Below are positions 9,691 to 12,487 of a DNA stretch of 12,487 nucleotides, piece by piece. Origin of the DNA: Cudoniella acicularis (taxonomy: Eukaryota; Ascomycota; Leotiomycetes; Helotiales; Helotiaceae). How positions within the stretch are numbered: the first letter of the stretch is position 1; each line of letters starts with the position of its first letter. Where the stretch lies: positions 1 to 12,487 of the forward strand of contig JAAMPI010001593.1 of NCBI GenBank assembly GCA_013054445.1, written 5' to 3'. The position numbers and the translations under genes were made by a program. The notes below the pieces were generated by a model that searched no databases, was not told the origin of the DNA, and worked only from the letters and a program-made list of their open reading frames with translations.

Positions 9691-9862
9691 AAGGTGAGGG
9701 TTGTTTAATTACGAAGTGTCGAGGTCAACCTTTCCGCTACGGGGTAATTCTACTTTCAGTGTACTTGCGCCGAAGAAAGCAGCACACGCTCAGTAAACTA
9801 CAGTGCACATCCACTAAACTACGGGGCGCATTCGCCCACTTATCCCGCCATATATTATTTGA
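9691..9862 (+). repeat. direct repeat, copy 2 (about 172 bases)
   Basis: This is a diverged second copy of the 9492-9667 unit in the same orientation. It opens with AAGGTGAGGGTTGTTTAATT and ends with ATCCCGCCATATATTATTTGA. The hairpin is kept as GGGCG-CATT-CGCCC at 9824-9837. Copy 2 also has an internal near-duplication (AGTAAACTACAG and ACTAAACTACGG, about 9791-9823) that copy 1 lacks or has lost. Many differences from copy 1 look like transitions. Confidence 0.8.
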
Positions 9863-10170
9863 GGTCACTTATAACACAATAAAGAATAAAAATCTTAACA
9901 AATACCAAGTAGCTTGCACACTGCCACAGATGGAGTAGTCAGGGAACGGGCATATAAAAACCTCGGGTTTTCGCTCGACTTCTAGTTACATAAATAGTTA
10001 CTACGGAGGAATTACATACTTGAATGACATATCATTTTCCCGCTACTGTCTCTAAGTGCATAATTTGAGATAAAGATTGATGACTCTAGAAAACCGAGAG
10101 AGAAAGGAAAAGGAGTGAGAAACGTGCAGAGAAAGGAAATCATATAACTGTTGTCTATTAAAAATGCCAG
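9863..10170. other. spacer between the repeat pair and HET-2
   Basis: No gene is recognised. It includes a purine-rich stretch at about 10090-10140 (GAGAGAGAAAGGAAAAGGAG). It lies immediately 3' of HET-2 and could contain the old transcript end of that gene. No repeat matching the upstream units was seen. Confidence 0.45.
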
Positions 10171-11654
10171 TCACTCAGTTATATCAACAACGTCGGCGGA
10201 GCGCACCTCGTTTGTTTTACCCACAATCAGATCAACAACATCATTGTAAAGCTCGCCCATAGGGTCAAGCGGTATTCTCGTATTTTTAACCCGAATTCGA
10301 GGTAAAGCTTGAACGCCTAGAGTCCAGGTATCCTGAGGAAGCGCCATTTCATGAGAAAACACTGCATTGACGCCTTCAATGCAAGATTCTGGGTACCAAT
10401 CCAACCCATTCTCGGTGATGGGTGTGGGTTTCTGTCTAGTCCTTGTGTTTAAAATTACAGGAGTAACACCAATTTTGAGCTCTCCTTCCACTTTGCTTTT
10501 GCTAAAAGAGACCAAGACAGCTTCTTTCCTTCTGGTATTGAGGTCAAATAGGAAGGCAAAATAGCCAGAATCAAAACAGGCAGCAATTCTATCGCCGTTG
10601 TGCTAGTGCCAGGAGTCTGTCGGTGCGTGCCGAGTTACTATTTTGAATTTGTAAGGCGATATCAATCGCTGAAAGATGAGGTCGTGGATGAAGGACTCAT
10701 AATGTCGTTTCGGTGCAATGAGAACCAATCTAGTCATTGATTCGATTTTCCCCTGAGCGGAAAATCTCAATGGTAAGAAATCTCTATGAATGATGAAGAG
10801 CGCTCTGGTGCGACTATAGGAACTTGTCCCTGTATCCCATGCTTGTATAGGAATACCTAAACTATCGTGTTTCTAATTTCTAGTACTACAGAGCAAGGCT
10901 GCAATCTTCTAATCTCGCAATTGTGCGATTTTCATCGCACCACCCAAATAACTAGTGACGGCGCATATATAGGCACGTCGAGAAGAGGCATTCTGATCAG
11001 AATTCCATTTTCAACCCACACGGGAGTTTACTGATAGGAATAGAAAGACTCAAGCCAGTGATCTGAGCAGGTGATTTCGCCCGATGTTTCAAACCATTTT
11101 GGGGACCGCGCTAAGAGTCCAGGGAAAAGCTCTCTCTCTTCGGGCGGTCGCCATGGTACTTATGTAGGGGCAATAAGCTCCTGGAGGGTCCACCCTCTCG
11201 TAAACCAACGGCTTGCGGACATTTGGGATAGCGTTTGTTCCTTATCCGCAAACTTTTCAACGTCGGAGAAGTAGACATAGCAGATTTTGGCATTTTGGTA
11301 CCCGCGAAACATAGAGTTTATTGATTCTGTCAACTCTGCGCTGCTAGACTTGTCGATGCAACAGCTATTGATATTGCGTTAAAAACTTTGAAATACATTC
11401 CACTGCCGCTGGTAGTGGCACACTCACGTATCGGCCCATGCCCACTGTAGGCCATCCTGTGCTGCCTGCTCGCAACAGTACTATATCTTTTGGAAGCCCG
11501 CCTTGAGCTCCAGTTCGGAATGAGGCTTCGTCTGGAAGTTGTGGAGAGAAACCTCGTCATCGCCCCAAGTATGGGAGAGAATGGCATATGGTGGTGTGAC
11601 TTCGTCTGATATGAACTCTTTCATCTCTCTGTTGGCGACATTTATTAGCCTCGT
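10171..11654 (-). pseudogene. HET-domain protein relic (HET-2), HET-E-like class
   Basis: Read on the - strand, the family start RLINVANREMKEFI appears at 11651-11613, but the codon where the initiator ATG belongs is ACG (11654-11652). The HET core PPYAILSHTWGDDEVSLHNF and YCCEQAAQDGLQWAWADT follow, then a 63-base GT-AG intron (11427-11365), CCIDKSSSAELTESINSMF and RWFTRGWTLQELIAPT. In-frame stops are at 11483-11481, 11162-11160, 11030-11028, 10934-10932, 10875-10873 and 10605-10603. After the stop at 11160 the next family block, LLARSPKWFETSGEITC, follows almost at once, so about 100 residues that normally lie between are missing. The C-terminal part runs from IAALLCSTRN and HDSLGIPIQAWDTGT to the final stop at 10171 and resembles the region after the HET domain in proteins whose C-terminus is often NACHT or repeats. 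A frame change lies between about 10934 and 10911. It is a clear pseudogene. Confidence 0.85.
10923..10940. repeat. perfect 7-bp inverted repeat with 4-base loop
   Basis: GTGCGAT-TTTC-ATCGCAC reads as a hairpin; on the - strand the loop is GAAA. It lies inside HET-2 at the place where the reading frame is lost. It may be chance or the footprint of a rearrangement. Confidence 0.7.
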
Positions 11655-12487
11655 GATGGGAGGTTGAATGAAAGAGGAGCGATCGAGAATTTAGATGAGA
11701 AGGCTCTAGGTGTTCAGCTCGTCACAGTTTCAAAGTGAGGCTGTGACTATATGCGCAAATTAAGATCCCCGCATATATTCTGTAAGCTGTGTGTTACCAA
11801 TTGTATTATCAGTGGGACTGATTGGTTCATTTTCCATTCGTCGAGTGCAACCAACTGCACAACTCATTCATTAACGCGAAGACGCTAAGGCACTCGTTTG
11901 CGCAGGTATAGACAGTGTAGCGTCTTTTTAGACCGATTCTATTTCGTGGGTTTTCAGATTTAGAAAGAAAATCTGGATGCTCTCTGTGAAAAAGCAAGGA
12001 CTTTTGTCTAGATAAATACTTACATAATAATATTGAAGAACGCATAGATTCTGAGTAGGGGTTAAAGGTAAGAGATGCAAAGGTTCTTAAAAAAATATAT
12101 AGATGGTTTAAAACTGGCCCCAAATAAACTTTATTTATAGTGATATACGACCTGTCCCTATCTCCTTGACCGTCATGCGTGCAGCATAGTAAACTCGCAC
12201 AAAACACTCGAAAGTCAAGAAATAGCCACTAAGTGAAGAGTGCTAAAATTCGAGAGATAACATGAGAGGATAAGCTGGATTAGGATAATTCCACTTTTTT
12301 TCTTATAATGTGTCACAGTAGTAGAGATATTGAGAGTATTAGAACCTATTTGGCGATACTGCGCTTGCGCGTATAATAGTTGAGGAGATAAGAACTGACT
12401 TTTTTTTTTTAAAAAAAAAAAAAAAGATATTCTTTTACACGAACTTCACGAAATAACTTTTTTTTTAGCCTTAAAATAATTAACCCA
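11655..12487. other. upstream flank of HET-2, AT-rich, no gene recognised
   Basis: The first part would hold the old HET-2 promoter and leader. The rest is AT-rich with homopolymer runs and a small GCGC-TT-GCGC palindrome at about 12361-12370. An open frame on - at 11827-12207 shows no recognisable domain and is rich in Cys, Ser and Leu as random AT-rich frames often are, so I do not call it a gene. The stretch ends at the window edge. Confidence 0.5.
12400..12425. repeat. poly-T/poly-A junction
   Basis: Eleven T are followed directly by fifteen A, making a self-complementary AT block. It could be the joined tails of inserted elements or simple slippage. Its exact length should not be trusted. 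Confidence 0.75.

Noticed and set aside
9499..9708. 69-codon open frame on +
   Set aside because: It spans copy 1 of the direct repeat and the frame is not kept in copy 2, so it is not coding.
10171..10872. A separate gene on - downstream of HET-2
   Set aside because: The block order (NGILIRMPLLDV, then IAALLCSTRN, then LGIPIQAWDTGT) follows that of the region after the HET domain in HET-E-like proteins, so I treat it as the C-terminal part of the same relic.
11827..12207. 126-codon open frame on -
   Set aside because: No domain, motif or family resemblance, AT-rich decayed surroundings, and no sign of splicing or promoter; not supported as a gene.
1..12487. CRISPR arrays, bacterial operons, tRNA or rRNA genes, viral genes
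   Set aside because: None seen: no regularly spaced short repeats, no tRNA-like cloverleaf, no rRNA sequence, and the gene structures are those of a fungus.

Overview
The window looks like genomic DNA of a filamentous ascomycete fungus. This rests on genes broken by short introns (about 47-63 bases) with GT donors and CTAAC/CTGAC-type branch points, on a fungal-type TPA1/OFD1 oxygenase, and on two heterokaryon-incompatibility (HET) domain genes, a family greatly expanded in these fungi. A leotiomycete such as the Botrytis/Sclerotinia group would fit, but that is an impression from family resemblance and was not tested.

The left half (1-5566) is ordinary, gene-dense core DNA. It holds an intact single-exon gene for a fungal protein I cannot name (499-1374, +), a four-exon class-V PLP aminotransferase / cysteine desulfurase-like gene (1649-3008, -) and the TPA1/OFD1 prolyl dihydroxylase gene (3549-5566, +). 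The first two converge tail to tail. The last two diverge from a 540-base shared upstream region. The aminotransferase has two defects: a one-base frameshift in a G run near its C-terminus, and a first intron whose homology-predicted 3' end is TG instead of AG.

The right half (about 5570-12487) is gene-poor, AT-rich and degenerate. It contains two HET-domain relics facing each other tail to tail: HET-1 on + (6561-8901) and HET-2 on - (10171-11654). HET-1 has stop codons at three positions where the family has tryptophan, plus at least three frameshifts. HET-2 has ACG where its start ATG should be, several in-frame stops, and has lost most of the segment between its two recognisable HET blocks. 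Between them is an AT-rich spacer with two direct copies of a repeat of about 175 bases, spaced 199 bases apart, each carrying a GGGCG/CGCCC hairpin.

Overall, a housekeeping segment borders a decayed self/non-self recognition locus. I found no convincing new working system. The notable features are the pattern of HET decay, the repeat pair and the odd gene structures. Two one-base deletions both lie in G runs (1842-1846 and 7461-7464), so sequencing error must be excluded before calling those particular lesions biological.
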